Origin: a virus | Virus record (IMG/VR): IMGVR_UViG_3300042568_000467 | Location: 27,439-91,438 of that record | Length of the DNA: 64,000 bases | Strand: one strand, 5' to 3' | Shown: positions 1 to 7,981 of the stretch, one piece after another | Position numbering within the stretch: position 1 is the first letter of the stretch | Layout of the letters: every line of letters begins with the position of its first letter | Position numbers and translations under genes: made by a program | Notes under the pieces: model-generated | What the model was told of the DNA's origin: nothing | Database searches by the model: none | The model's input: the letters and a program-made list of their open reading frames with translations, nothing else

Positions 1-211
1 CATATGATATATTGTCAAAGTCGTTATGTAGTATAAATGAAATATCTTTTTTAAAAGATATACCCCAGCCAAGCTGATTTGCAAGGCTCATCGGAAAACA
101 ATGATAAGCTTGTCTACCTGGCGTTTCTTCCATCCAATCTCTATTAACTGGTAACGGAGATATGGTAGCCGAATCGTTATGCAAGGCGTAGGCATCTATA
201 CTTATTGTCAT
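1..211 (-). CDS. DUF6065-like protein, partial (3' end beyond window)
   Basis: The reading frame is open from an ATG at 211 to the window edge and gives about 70 residues of the N-terminus. It aligns clearly with the complete protein at 44276-44992: both have R-x-WM-x-ET near residue 30, then AY-x-CFP, then a NQ-x-GWG-x-SF segment. This is the N-terminal signature I associate with the DUF6065 family, whose function is unknown. An AGGTAAAG Shine-Dalgarno (SD) sequence lies about 10 bases upstream. The gene follows the MazG-like gene by 16 bases and is probably co-transcribed with it. The paralogue 44 kb away sits inside the oxygenase array, so this copy may mark a second such cluster beyond the left edge (inference). 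Confidence 0.7.
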   Translation of the reverse strand, partial: MTISIDAYALHNDSATISPLPVNRDWMEETPGRQAYHCFPMSLANQLGWGISFKKDISFILHNDFDNISY

Positions 212-227
212 TCTAGTTATACTTTAC

Positions 228-575
228 CTAGAATAAGTTTCCATGAAGTCTTGGACGCTCTTTATTTATATTTATTTTAGCCTCTAAAATTTCATCTAAA
301 CTATGTGTAACCTGCTCTTCATTTCTCATTGCAGCATAAACATCTAGCAGGCGAATAATAACATCTGCCATTTCCTCTACAATATGTTCGCTTCCCTTAG
401 ACTTTCTAATTGCTTCTAATACTTCAGTAACTTCTGAATGTACAAGGGCAAGCTTGTTTCCAATCTTGTCATTAGAATAATCTCCATCCCAAAACCCCTT
501 TTCTATTGCTGTTTCATGAAGCATTGCTGCTAATGCATCAAGGCCATACTCTGTTAAAACACTATTGCTGTTCAA
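228..575 (-). CDS. mazG: MazG-like nucleotide pyrophosphohydrolase
   Basis: A 115-residue protein with the all-helical MazG/NTP-PPase pattern: an E-x-x-E-type helix (HSEVTEVLEAIR) followed about 20 residues on by EEMADVIIRLLD, which supply the acidic Mg2+ ligands. The family hydrolyses NTPs or (d)NTPs to monophosphates; phage copies are thought to adjust nucleotide or ppGpp pools. The start is a TTG at 575 with a good SD (AAGGGA) six bases upstream; no ATG fits this position. It overlaps the preceding small gene by 14 bases, so it is translated as part of the replication operon that begins at 4234. Confidence 0.85.
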   Translation of the reverse strand: MNSNSVLTEYGLDALAAMLHETAIEKGFWDGDYSNDKIGNKLALVHSEVTEVLEAIRKSKGSEHIVEEMADVIIRLLDVYAAMRNEEQVTHSLDEILEAKININKERPRLHGNLF

Positions 576-765
576 CTTTATCCCTTAAACTAAAAGTAAA
601 TGATGGGCCATCCTCATCATAATCAATAACCAACTCTTTATCAGTTTGTGCTGCATCTAGAAACTTTAAAGTAGGCACTGTAATTTTGCCATGCTCCTCT
701 AGTATCGCTACAAGGATCTGATTGATACTGATGGACTGTATGAGACCATCTACACCCTCTGTCAC
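562..765 (-). CDS. small hypothetical protein in replication operon
   Basis: A 67-residue acidic protein that I do not recognise. Its ATG overlaps the stop of the DNA polymerase gene by four bases and its end overlaps the MazG-like gene by 14 bases, so it is translationally coupled on both sides. It has no membrane segment or cysteine motif. The central part alternates hydrophobic and charged residues and could form one helix and a small sheet. Its position suggests a replication or nucleotide-metabolism accessory, but nothing in the sequence shows a function. Confidence 0.6.
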   Translation of the reverse strand: MTEGVDGLIQSISINQILVAILEEHGKITVPTLKFLDAAQTDKELVIDYDEDGPSFTFSLRDKVEQQ

Positions 766-3700
766 TTTATCTCCTTAATCATTAATGTCCCATCGTCTAA
801 CTTTGACAAAACAACCTGACACTTCATTCCCTCACGCATTTTTGCTAAGGCAATCTTATACATACTAGAAAATACAATAGCTCTAGTTAAATTTTTATCT
901 TTATCTGACATCACAATGTGCGCCATTGTTTTACCAGCTTTTGTTTTATATGGCGTAAAGTCTACCACAATGTATTCGTTATCAGCAAGATCATATTCTT
1001 TTCTGTATAAGAAATCTACAAATGAATCTTTAGATTCTGGATTAATATCCTGAACCTTTACATAACGTGCAATTCTATTGTCTCCAACCAAAATAAAATA
1101 CATTTGATTTGTTTCAATTGGTGTCTGCTCATTATGGAACAAACCGATTGATCCTGTTTCATCAACAAGTTCGATTCTAGCCCATCCAGTTCCACGTTTA
1201 ATTGATTTAGCCATTCCAAACATTACAAAGGAGCCTAGGTCATCAAACTCAGAAATTGGTCTAGCCTGTGTTTTAATTCTAGGTGGTAGGTCTAAGCTAA
1301 ATGTTGGAATTCCTAAATACTCATAGTAATTATTTTTTTCGTTTCCAGATCTAGGGTTATCCTCAAATGCGGCAGCACCAATTGCATTTAGAGCAGAGAC
1401 TGCACGGCTATTGATTCCACTTCCCTTCTTAGAAGCCTTTTCAATAAACTCTGAGTAAGAAGCAAAAGGTCTTTGATCAATAATCTTATTCGCAATACTA
1501 TCTGAAATAAATTTAACCTCACCTAGTCCGAATCTAATTGAATCACCTTTTAACGAAAAGAAAACATCAGATTCATTAATATGAGGAAGCTTAATGCTAA
1601 GCTTCAATCTTTTTGCCTCAATTAAATATTCTGTTCTGGCATCTTTGTCGCTTTCGTTTTTAAGAATCGAGAACATGAATTCCAGCGGGTAATAAGTTTT
1701 GAGCCAAGCAGTAAAATAAGAAAGCATAGAGTAAGCAACAGCGTGGGAACGATTGAACGAATACCCAGCATGAGCTTCAAATGTGTGCCAGAGAGTCTCT
1801 GCTTGTTTTTTAGAAATATGTTTTGAAGCACCCTCAATAAATCTATCTTTAAACTGATCAAATTCTTTTGCATCCTTTTTCTTTCCAATAATTTTACGAA
1901 CTTTGTCAGCTTCGGACCAAGTCATACCGCCTAGGTGTACACATGCCTGCATAACCTGTTCTTGATAAATAATAACTCCGTAAGTATTTTCGGTAAAAGG
2001 TTTCATAATAGGGTGAATAAATTGCACTGCTTCATCTCCATGCTTACGCTTAATGTAAGAAGCACCTACAGTATTCATTGCTCCTGGACGAACTAATGCG
2101 TTAGATGCAGCAAGGTCTTCAAATTTATCAACACCCATCTTTATGAGTAAGTTAGTGTATGGGGTTGCTTCAGCTTGGAATACACCTTTTGTATACCCTT
2201 CGCTAAGTGTTTTATAAACTGCTTTATCGTCTAGCGGAAGTTCTGAAAGATTAATTGCTTTACCAGTTCTATCTTTAATAGACTGAAGAGTATCTGAAAT
2301 AACAGATAAAGTTTTTAATCCGAGTGCATCTAGTTTGATTAGGCCAATGTCTGCTACTGTATCCATATCGTAGGCTACTACTGGGATTCGCCCAGAAACT
2401 TTATCTTGTGCGTCTTCACGAGACTCAACTGGAGCATACTTACGAATATCATCTTTAGCAACTACAACTCCAGCAGCATGCACACCAACAGATCTAATCT
2501 TTCCACGCAATCTTTCGGCAAGCCATAGGACTTCTGGATACTTCATTCTAAATTCTTTTGTATTAGGGGAGTCCATGAAGTCTTCAAATGTATCGATAGA
2601 CTTCATTGCACGGTTAACGTCTGAAAGCGGGACCATAAATACACGAGCAGCATCTCTAATAACACCCTTATCCTTAAAATAAGTGTATGTAGAAATAGAT
2701 GCAACGTGCTTAAACTTCTTCTTAAGATATTCCTTTACTTCTTTACGACGGCGGTCTTCAAAGTCTGTATCGATATCTGGAAAGTCATTACGCTCTGGAT
2801 TAATAAATCGGAAGAATAGCAGGTCATATTTAATTGGATCAACATCTGTAATGCCTAGGGAATAGCAGACGAGAGAGCCAGCGGCAGAGCCACGGCCAGG
2901 ACCAACCATAATATTATTTGTCTTTGCCCAGTTAATCATATCTGCCACAACCAAGAAATATGAGGCAAAACTCTTAGACTTAATAATGTCTAGTTCCTCA
3001 TTGAGCCTGTCAATGTAGACCGCATCCTTGTCCAGGTTTAGCCTTTTAAGGCCTTCAGAGGCCATCTGAGCCAGCTTATCGTCCGCATCTGTCTTAGGGA
3101 CAGGGAGAAGGTCTAATCCGCTGTTAAAATCGTATTCTCCAATTTTGTCAGCAATCTCCATAGTATTATCAAAAATGTCTGTTCGATTAATCCCTGATTT
3201 CTTGAAGTCTGATTCAATTTCTTCTCTGGTCTGAATAAATAAATTATAGTCTACAAATGATATTTTTCTATCTGGATAAAGATAGTTAAATCTATCTAAC
3301 ATATCCTTCATTTGGCGAGACATATCAAAGTCTGCTTCTTTATCTGATTTAGGGGATGTAGATAGAATAAGCATAGCCTCTTCTAATATACGATCTTCTT
3401 CTTTAGCAAAGTGGGCATCTCCTGTCGCCACCGCTTTAATTTTAAGTTCGTCTGCTAAAGACAATAGGCCTTCATTTATTTCTTTCGGATTGTGAGATTG
3501 AACCTCAATATAAAAATCATCGCCGAAATTTTTCTTAAAATCTTTGAGAATAAGTTTAGCTTCAGAAAACTCATTCTTCTCGATGCACTTAGAAATGAGG
3601 CCATTAAGACATCCAGACAATACAATAATACCTTCCGAATATTCATTGAGTATCTCCCTATCAATACGTGGCTTATGATAAAAGCCTTCGTTCCATGCAA

Positions 3701-4028
3701 GCTCTTGCAGAATATTAATATTCTCAAGACCCTTTTTATTCTTAGCCAATAAAATAATATGATTGTAAGCCTGAATAGACTTATCTGTTTTGGAGGAACG
3801 GTCAAATCTATCTGTAGGAGATATATACGCTTCTACTCCAAGAATTGGCTTTATGCCCAACTCTTTTGCAGCAATCTGCATTTCACGATGTGATGACAAG
3901 GTTCCATGATCTGTAATTGCAATTGTTGTTTGCCCTGCATCTATGGCAGCCTGACATAGTTCTTTGGGTGAATTGAGTCCATCCATTAATGAGTAGTATG
4001 AATGAACATGTAGATGTGTAAAACTCAT
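762..4028 (-). CDS. dnaE: DNA polymerase III alpha subunit (C-family replicative polymerase)
   Basis: A replicative DNA polymerase of 1088 residues, close to bacterial DnaE in length. The N-terminal PHP domain keeps what looks like the full metal-binding set: H7, H9, D16, H41, E66, H90, C140, D204 and H206. The polymerase core has PGRGSAAGS (377-385), the catalytic PDIDTDF (D418, D420) and the third aspartate D567 in KLDALG. The C-terminal 200 residues look like an OB-fold region. I chose the ATG at 4028, which overlaps the previous stop as TAATG; a longer frame to 4046 uses a weaker codon and has no support. A complete PHP site suggests built-in proofreading, as shown for some bacterial DnaE proteins; no separate epsilon-type exonuclease is visible in this window. 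Confidence 0.95.
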   Translation of the reverse strand: MSFTHLHVHSYYSLMDGLNSPKELCQAAIDAGQTTIAITDHGTLSSHREMQIAAKELGIKPILGVEAYISPTDRFDRSSKTDKSIQAYNHIILLAKNKKGLENINILQELAWNEGFYHKPRIDREILNEYSEGIIVLSGCLNGLISKCIEKNEFSEAKLILKDFKKNFGDDFYIEVQSHNPKEINEGLLSLADELKIKAVATGDAHFAKEEDRILEEAMLILSTSPKSDKEADFDMSRQMKDMLDRFNYLYPDRKISFVDYNLFIQTREEIESDFKKSGINRTDIFDNTMEIADKIGEYDFNSGLDLLPVPKTDADDKLAQMASEGLKRLNLDKDAVYIDRLNEELDIIKSKSFASYFLVVADMINWAKTNNIMVGPGRGSAAGSLVCYSLGITDVDPIKYDLLFFRFINPERNDFPDIDTDFEDRRRKEVKEYLKKKFKHVASISTYTYFKDKGVIRDAARVFMVPLSDVNRAMKSIDTFEDFMDSPNTKEFRMKYPEVLWLAERLRGKIRSVGVHAAGVVVAKDDIRKYAPVESREDAQDKVSGRIPVVAYDMDTVADIGLIKLDALGLKTLSVISDTLQSIKDRTGKAINLSELPLDDKAVYKTLSEGYTKGVFQAEATPYTNLLIKMGVDKFEDLAASNALVRPGAMNTVGASYIKRKHGDEAVQFIHPIMKPFTENTYGVIIYQEQVMQACVHLGGMTWSEADKVRKIIGKKKDAKEFDQFKDRFIEGASKHISKKQAETLWHTFEAHAGYSFNRSHAVAYSMLSYFTAWLKTYYPLEFMFSILKNESDKDARTEYLIEAKRLKLSIKLPHINESDVFFSLKGDSIRFGLGEVKFISDSIANKIIDQRPFASYSEFIEKASKKGSGINSRAVSALNAIGAAAFEDNPRSGNEKNNYYEYLGIPTFSLDLPPRIKTQARPISEFDDLGSFVMFGMAKSIKRGTGWARIELVDETGSIGLFHNEQTPIETNQMYFILVGDNRIARYVKVQDINPESKDSFVDFLYRKEYDLADNEYIVVDFTPYKTKAGKTMAHIVMSDKDKNLTRAIVFSSMYKIALAKMREGMKCQVVLSKLDDGTLMIKEIK

Positions 4029-4234
4029 TAGTATCCGCCCAAGCATTCATTTCTTGTATGATAAAGTCTAATCTTAGTCATAGTCTTTCTATTTGGAGCA
4101 TATAGTTCTTCTCCGCAGCAAGCCGCCTTTAAATACCACTCTCTTGCAAAAAAATCATACACCATGCCACTAGCATTTTTATATTTGTTTGCCACAAAAG
4201 TAGCAAATGGGTCTGGGATTTCGTATGAGATCAT
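4028..4234 (-). CDS. small hypothetical protein, first gene of polymerase operon
   Basis: A 68-residue protein not assigned to a family. It has a hydrophobic/aromatic N-terminal half and a basic C-terminal half with three cysteines (a CC pair near residue 38 and one near residue 63), which could bind a metal, though there is no classical zinc ribbon. The start is an ATG six bases below an extended -10 element (TGT-TAGAAT), so the mRNA is probably leaderless. Its stop overlaps the polymerase ATG by one base, which points to coupled translation with dnaE. Confidence 0.65.
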   Translation of the reverse strand: MISYEIPDPFATFVANKYKNASGMVYDFFAREWYLKAACCGEELYAPNRKTMTKIRLYHTRNECLGGY

Positions 4235-4240
4235 GTTGTT

Positions 4241-4249
4241 ATTCTAACA
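4241..4249 (-). promoter_or_regulatory. leaderless extended -10 promoter for polymerase operon
   Basis: On the minus strand the sequence reads TGT-TAGAAT, six bases, then the ATG at 4234. The TGn extension makes a -35 box dispensable. The -10 to ATG distance puts the transcription start at or next to the A of the ATG. It lies immediately after the terminator of the SSB gene. Confidence 0.55.
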
Positions 4250-4283
4250 AATAATGCAGGGCCAGTCAATAGACCAGCCCTGC
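4250..4283 (-). terminator. intrinsic terminator after SSB gene
   Basis: A 12-bp stem (arms 4256-4267 and 4272-4283, loop of four) is fully paired in the minus-strand RNA with two G-U wobbles, but has two mismatches in the plus-strand RNA, so it is oriented for minus transcription. An AT-rich, U-containing tail (ATTATTTG) follows. It separates the SSB gene from the polymerase operon. Confidence 0.7.
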
Positions 4284-4294
4284 AACTATTTATT

Positions 4295-4966
4295 TTACCA
4301 GTCTACGCTACTAGATGAAGCTGATGGCTCTTCGTTATTGCCACCTTCGCCCATATAAAAAGCTTCTTGCTCTGCATATGTTACGTGACGAACTGCTGTT
4401 TTTTCTAGGTCATACAACTCTAGGGCAGAGAAATCAAATGGTGCTTCGTCCTTTGCCAGCGGAATAATTGTATAACTTGTATCTGTTTTTGAACCATTAC
4501 GCTTAATTCGCCACATAAGGTTGGTGATGCTTCCCATCTCACCAGCGTATTCAATTAGGGTAGGTGTAATTGTCTTACCGCTTGTACCTTGTGAAAGAAT
4601 TGCTACATATGGCTCTTCTTTGCCATCGTCTACTAGGACATTAATGTATAGGCGTGTTCTGGCTTTCCAGCCAGCCTTTGGATCCTTGCGATGTTGTTCG
4701 TTTGCCCAGTCACGTCCTTCTGACTCCATTGTATCTAGAGCCTTGCGACGATAATCCTTTGGGTTAGTGTGCTCTAATGCGATAAATCCGCAACCAAGCT
4801 TGTCATTATATGTTGGTGAATCTGGATCAAGTTCCTGGAGGAATCTAATCTTTACGCTTTCGCCGTCTTCAATCTTTAGCCAACGACCTTTGTTTTCATC
4901 CCCACCGCTGTAGGTAGGCTTATCTAGTGCCTTGTTGAGGTCTTTTAGACCCTTTACTATACTCAT
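4295..4966 (-). CDS. single-stranded DNA-binding protein, gp32-like
   Basis: A 223-residue protein whose N-terminal part (KGRWLKIEDGESVKIRFL, near residues 26-43) and long beta-rich core match the phage SSB families found beside phage primase and helicase genes. The last 20 residues are an Asn/Glu/Ser-rich tail ending in VDW, the usual acidic partner-binding tip of SSBs. It would coat ssDNA at the fork and recruit primase and helicase. A strong SD (AAAGGAG) precedes the ATG. It has its own extended -10 promoter at 5012-5020 and its own terminator, as expected for a protein needed in stoichiometric amounts. The assignment rests on pattern and context. Confidence 0.6.
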   Translation of the reverse strand: MSIVKGLKDLNKALDKPTYSGGDENKGRWLKIEDGESVKIRFLQELDPDSPTYNDKLGCGFIALEHTNPKDYRRKALDTMESEGRDWANEQHRKDPKAGWKARTRLYINVLVDDGKEEPYVAILSQGTSGKTITPTLIEYAGEMGSITNLMWRIKRNGSKTDTSYTIIPLAKDEAPFDFSALELYDLEKTAVRHVTYAEQEAFYMGEGGNNEEPSASSSSVDW

Positions 4967-5011
4967 ATATTTCTCCTTTATAGTTGATGGTATATATCCA
5001 TCTGTATTTTT

Positions 5012-5020
5012 ATTATATCA
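5012..5020 (-). promoter_or_regulatory. extended -10 promoter for SSB gene
   Basis: The minus strand reads TGA-TATAAT, an extended -10. The TGA is the stop codon of the primase gene, so the same bases end translation and open transcription. No good -35 is seen. The expected start near 5005 leaves a leader of about 40 bases with a normal SD before the ATG at 4966. Confidence 0.5.
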
Positions 5021-6016
5021 CGAGTTCCAAGATCTGTATTCAATGTCGGATACAGAATTTTTAATGCAGGTCTTTATTTCCTCATCGGTCATGTCGCCAG
5101 CATCTTTTGCATCATGAGGATATATCTTACCATATTCAAACGAAGCCCACAAGAGGTCTTTGAATTTTAATTTATTAACTATACTTCTGCCTAATTCTCT
5201 GCCAGCCTGATCTGCATCAGTCATAATAGTTATTTTATTGAAATGTCTATTTAATAAATTTTGTTGTTCGGTAGACAAAAATCCACCTAGGGTTGCAACG
5301 ACATTTGGGAATCCAGCTTGATGAACACGAATTGCATCAAAGCTAGACTCTACAACTATGACATGGGCCCCTACTTTTTTGGCACGGTGAATGTTAAAAA
5401 GCGTTTTGCTCTTTGGAAGATTTGTGCTATTCTTAAAAGATTTTCCTTCAACAGATCTTCCAACAATGCCAATTGGCATTCCGTCTGGGCTATGAACTGG
5501 AACAGTTACCATATCCATGTTTTCAGAATATCCTAAAGAAAAATCTGTTACTGCCTGTATTTCAATACCACGAGACTTAAAGTATATCTTTGCTTTATCG
5601 CTGTTAATTAATCCATTATGTAATTTATCTAAAGTATCTTGAGAGAACTCTTCAAAGACAGGCTTTTCATTCATTGCTTCTGACAATAAGTCGTCAAAAT
5701 TTTCTAACGACTCAGTTTCTTTTGTCGCAATAAACCTCATTGCCTCAAAGTCATTTTTGTGCATGACACGCTTTACTAATTCCTGTAGAGTTCCAGCTTC
5801 ACCGCATGAAGGATTAAAGCATATGAATGCACCCTTTTCACGACTTACGCTAAAGCTTGACGTGTGTCTATTAGAATGAAATGGGCAGTAGCATAGAAAG
5901 TCATTACCAGTCTCACCAACAATTTCAAGTCCTATTGATTTTAGGATTGACTTGATATGGTTTGGCGTGTAGTGCGTGGTATCGACTTCCCTTGTGTTAT
6001 ACCCTCTAATTGCCAT
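5018..6016 (-). CDS. dnaG: DNA primase (DnaG-type, zinc finger plus Toprim)
   Basis: The N-terminal CHC2-type zinc finger has C44, H47 (CPFH), C66 and C71 (numbered from the ATG at 6016). The Toprim catalytic part follows, with VVESSFDAI supplying the glutamate and TDADQAG the DxD pair. At about 332 residues it lacks the C-terminal helicase-interaction domain of bacterial DnaG. It makes RNA primers at the fork with the helicase encoded just upstream. Two starts are possible: ATG 6016, with an AAGAAGG stretch very close by, or ATG 6067. Both overlap the preceding frame, by about 75 and 126 bases, so the N-terminus is uncertain. Confidence 0.9.
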   Translation of the reverse strand: MAIRGYNTREVDTTHYTPNHIKSILKSIGLEIVGETGNDFLCYCPFHSNRHTSSFSVSREKGAFICFNPSCGEAGTLQELVKRVMHKNDFEAMRFIATKETESLENFDDLLSEAMNEKPVFEEFSQDTLDKLHNGLINSDKAKIYFKSRGIEIQAVTDFSLGYSENMDMVTVPVHSPDGMPIGIVGRSVEGKSFKNSTNLPKSKTLFNIHRAKKVGAHVIVVESSFDAIRVHQAGFPNVVATLGGFLSTEQQNLLNRHFNKITIMTDADQAGRELGRSIVNKLKFKDLLWASFEYGKIYPHDAKDAGDMTDEEIKTCIKNSVSDIEYRSWNS

Positions 6017-6261
6017 GCCTTCTTCTTTCCCACATAAACACCATGAATGCTCATTAAGAACTTCCATGTCTCGCCAGTAAATTCTACCGAAAATGCTGGG
6101 TCTATGTCAAGTACTCTGACATATCCCTTACCCCTCATATCTTGAATTAACAAGTTTTCATATTGAGGTCTCAAGCTAATGAGTTGTGAGTTGTCATGAA
6201 ACTCAACATCTATTTGAAATCTTTTAATTTTTCGATGGGTCATTCGCAAAAGGATTTTCAT
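5941..6261 (-). CDS. hypothetical protein between helicase and primase
   Basis: A 106-residue basic protein with alternating beta-type segments; no family recognised. An in-frame ATG at 6243 is an alternative start; both starts overlap the helicase stop (6224). Its 3' end overlaps the primase N-terminus by at least 75 bases in another frame. That is unusual, and means either a genuine overprinted C-terminus or a shorter primase start. Its position between helicase and primase suggests a replisome accessory (inference). Confidence 0.6.
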   Translation of the reverse strand: MKILLRMTHRKIKRFQIDVEFHDNSQLISLRPQYENLLIQDMRGKGYVRVLDIDPAFSVEFTGETWKFLMSIHGVYVGKKKAWQLEGITQGKSIPRTTRQTISSQS

Positions 6262-7468
6262 AAATCTCTTTGATGATACCCCTGTTGATATCCCAATCTA
6301 AGAATACATTAAAGTCTTGACCATGACGGTTCTTTCGGCTGACAACTTCAATCATATTAGTATCTGTATATTTATGGATAGCAATAGCCATATCAGCATC
6401 ATACTCAATAGCCTTTGACCATGCTACCTGAGACAGCATAGGCGGGGCATCTTGATCTGTAATGTCATCCATAGTTGCTGCAGTGATATCAATAACTGGA
6501 ATGTTGTTTGTCATAGCAAGCATCTTAAACTCACGAGACACATTCATGTTGCGCTCTGTTGCACCAGTACTTCTCTTGTTATCTGAGAATAGCTGGTGAT
6601 AATCTAAAATAACTAGATCTGGTTTATGTTGGTCAATTTTAGCCTGAACAGTATTTGCATTTACTTCCCCCATACCTTCATTAGATACAAGAATAAAACC
6701 GTTCTTGTTTTCAAATCTTTTCTGACCCCAAGATCTAAATGTATCAACATTCACATCACCCCTTGCAAAATCTGATGCACGGAATAATCCAGAACCCATC
6801 ATTGTGTAAATACGATCACGCATATTTTCTGGAGACATTTCAAGAGATACAATCATAGGCTTGAATCCTTGCTCCCAAGCCTTGCAAGCAAGATATGATG
6901 TGAACCATGTCTTACCACGCCCTGGCCAACCAATAGCAACAATGAGGTGTCCTGGAGCCATTCCAGTAGGGTATGCCTTATCAATTGCATCAAAGCCTGT
7001 TAAAATTCCTGGAGCCCCGCCCATAATTGTTGAACGTTCTTTAACCGCCAAGAAATGCTTTTCTGCCAAATCAATATCTGTAACATCTACGTCACGAACA
7101 TGATTTGTAAATTTAGACAATTGTGAAAGCTTAGCCTGTAAATCTCCAAGTACTCTGGATGCAGCATCTTCTTTTAGAGCAGACCCGCTTTGAAGAATAA
7201 TATTCTTTAATCTACTAGTTAGGTATTCATTCTTTAACTTATCTAAATAGTATCCAGTCTCAGCTTTTGTTTCAACTGGCTCGAAGTCTTTGAATCGCTC
7301 CATGAGGATTCCAGCTTCTGGTACTGCTTTAAACTTATAGTAATATGCTTTTAGCGAATCCCAGATATCCTTATGTGATGTAAAAATCTCATCTACATTA
7401 TCTGCCAGTAGTGTGCTTATATCTTTATTCTTACATACTGCTGATAGCAACTCTGCTTCTGTATTCAT
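6224..7468 (-). CDS. dnaB: replicative DNA helicase, DnaB family
   Basis: A 414-residue helicase. The N-terminal 110 residues form the helical DnaB N-domain. The RecA-like motor has Walker A GWPGRGKT (180-187), the DnaB-specific VSLEMSPENM (E210), Walker B DLVILDY (D289) and a C-terminal basic KNRHGQ segment where DnaB places its arginine finger. It unwinds DNA 5' to 3' as a hexamer. The gene overlaps the preceding small gene (stop at 7465) and runs into the 106-residue frame and primase, forming a compact helicase-primase unit. Confidence 0.92.
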   Translation of the reverse strand: MNTEAELLSAVCKNKDISTLLADNVDEIFTSHKDIWDSLKAYYYKFKAVPEAGILMERFKDFEPVETKAETGYYLDKLKNEYLTSRLKNIILQSGSALKEDAASRVLGDLQAKLSQLSKFTNHVRDVDVTDIDLAEKHFLAVKERSTIMGGAPGILTGFDAIDKAYPTGMAPGHLIVAIGWPGRGKTWFTSYLACKAWEQGFKPMIVSLEMSPENMRDRIYTMMGSGLFRASDFARGDVNVDTFRSWGQKRFENKNGFILVSNEGMGEVNANTVQAKIDQHKPDLVILDYHQLFSDNKRSTGATERNMNVSREFKMLAMTNNIPVIDITAATMDDITDQDAPPMLSQVAWSKAIEYDADMAIAIHKYTDTNMIEVVSRKNRHGQDFNVFLDWDINRGIIKEIYENPFANDPSKN

Positions 7469-7785
7469 TCGCTTCCGCCCTCTACTAATTCTTTCGTTGC
7501 CTGTAATAGCAATCGACGATGCTTTTCATCCTTCTCACGCTCTGACTTTAAGTAATCAATCTTATCAAAGTTGTAGAAAAAGAAACTAAGTGGGTGCCCA
7601 GACTTGTTAGTTTTAAAATAGTATACCAAAAGATCTCTGGCTCTATCAAATCCTACGCTATCTATTACATCCTGCATAGCCCACTTCTCACGAAACTTAT
7701 TTAGCCGTGGTTTTCTGCCATACTTTTCTAAGTAAAGAGACTCGTATAAACCAATCAACACATATGGTTGTTTCTCATTTGGCAC
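7465..7785 (-). CDS. hypothetical protein upstream of helicase, possible helicase loader
   Basis: A 106-residue, mostly helical, charged protein. Its core (KFREKWAMQDVIDSVGFDRA, then an aromatic VYYF segment) resembles the helical N-domains of phage replisome-organiser or loader proteins, and such small proteins often sit directly in front of dnaB. There is no ATPase motif, so it would not be a DnaC-type loader. It overlaps both neighbours by four and eleven bases. The loader role is only inferred from context. Confidence 0.5.
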   Translation of the reverse strand: MPNEKQPYVLIGLYESLYLEKYGRKPRLNKFREKWAMQDVIDSVGFDRARDLLVYYFKTNKSGHPLSFFFYNFDKIDYLKSEREKDEKHRRLLLQATKELVEGGSE

Positions 7786-7981
7786 GTTTTAGCTCTTCTT
7801 CTACTTCACGAGTCTTTTCGATAAGCTTGTTTTCGACAAAAGCATAGACTCTTTCTGTAGCAGTATCTACGTTCTCTCCACTACGAACATTATCTTCTAT
7901 GCCTATACCAATTTTAATGCTCTCGTAGTTTCCTAGATTGCGTGTGAACGATAGGTCCACCTTTACTCTTGTCTCTGACAT
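7775..7981 (-). CDS. small hypothetical protein (F-T-R-N-L-G-N-Y motif)
   Basis: The ATG at 7981 overlaps the previous stop as TAATG and gives 68 residues; the upstream in-frame codon at 7996 is not needed. The N-terminal half has alternating beta strands with FTRNLGNYESIKI, a sequence type I recall from small phage proteins of unknown function. The C-terminal half is a charged helix. It lies in the replication operon and overlaps the next gene by eleven bases. No function assigned. Confidence 0.6.
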   Translation of the reverse strand: MSETRVKVDLSFTRNLGNYESIKIGIGIEDNVRSGENVDTATERVYAFVENKLIEKTREVEEELKRAK

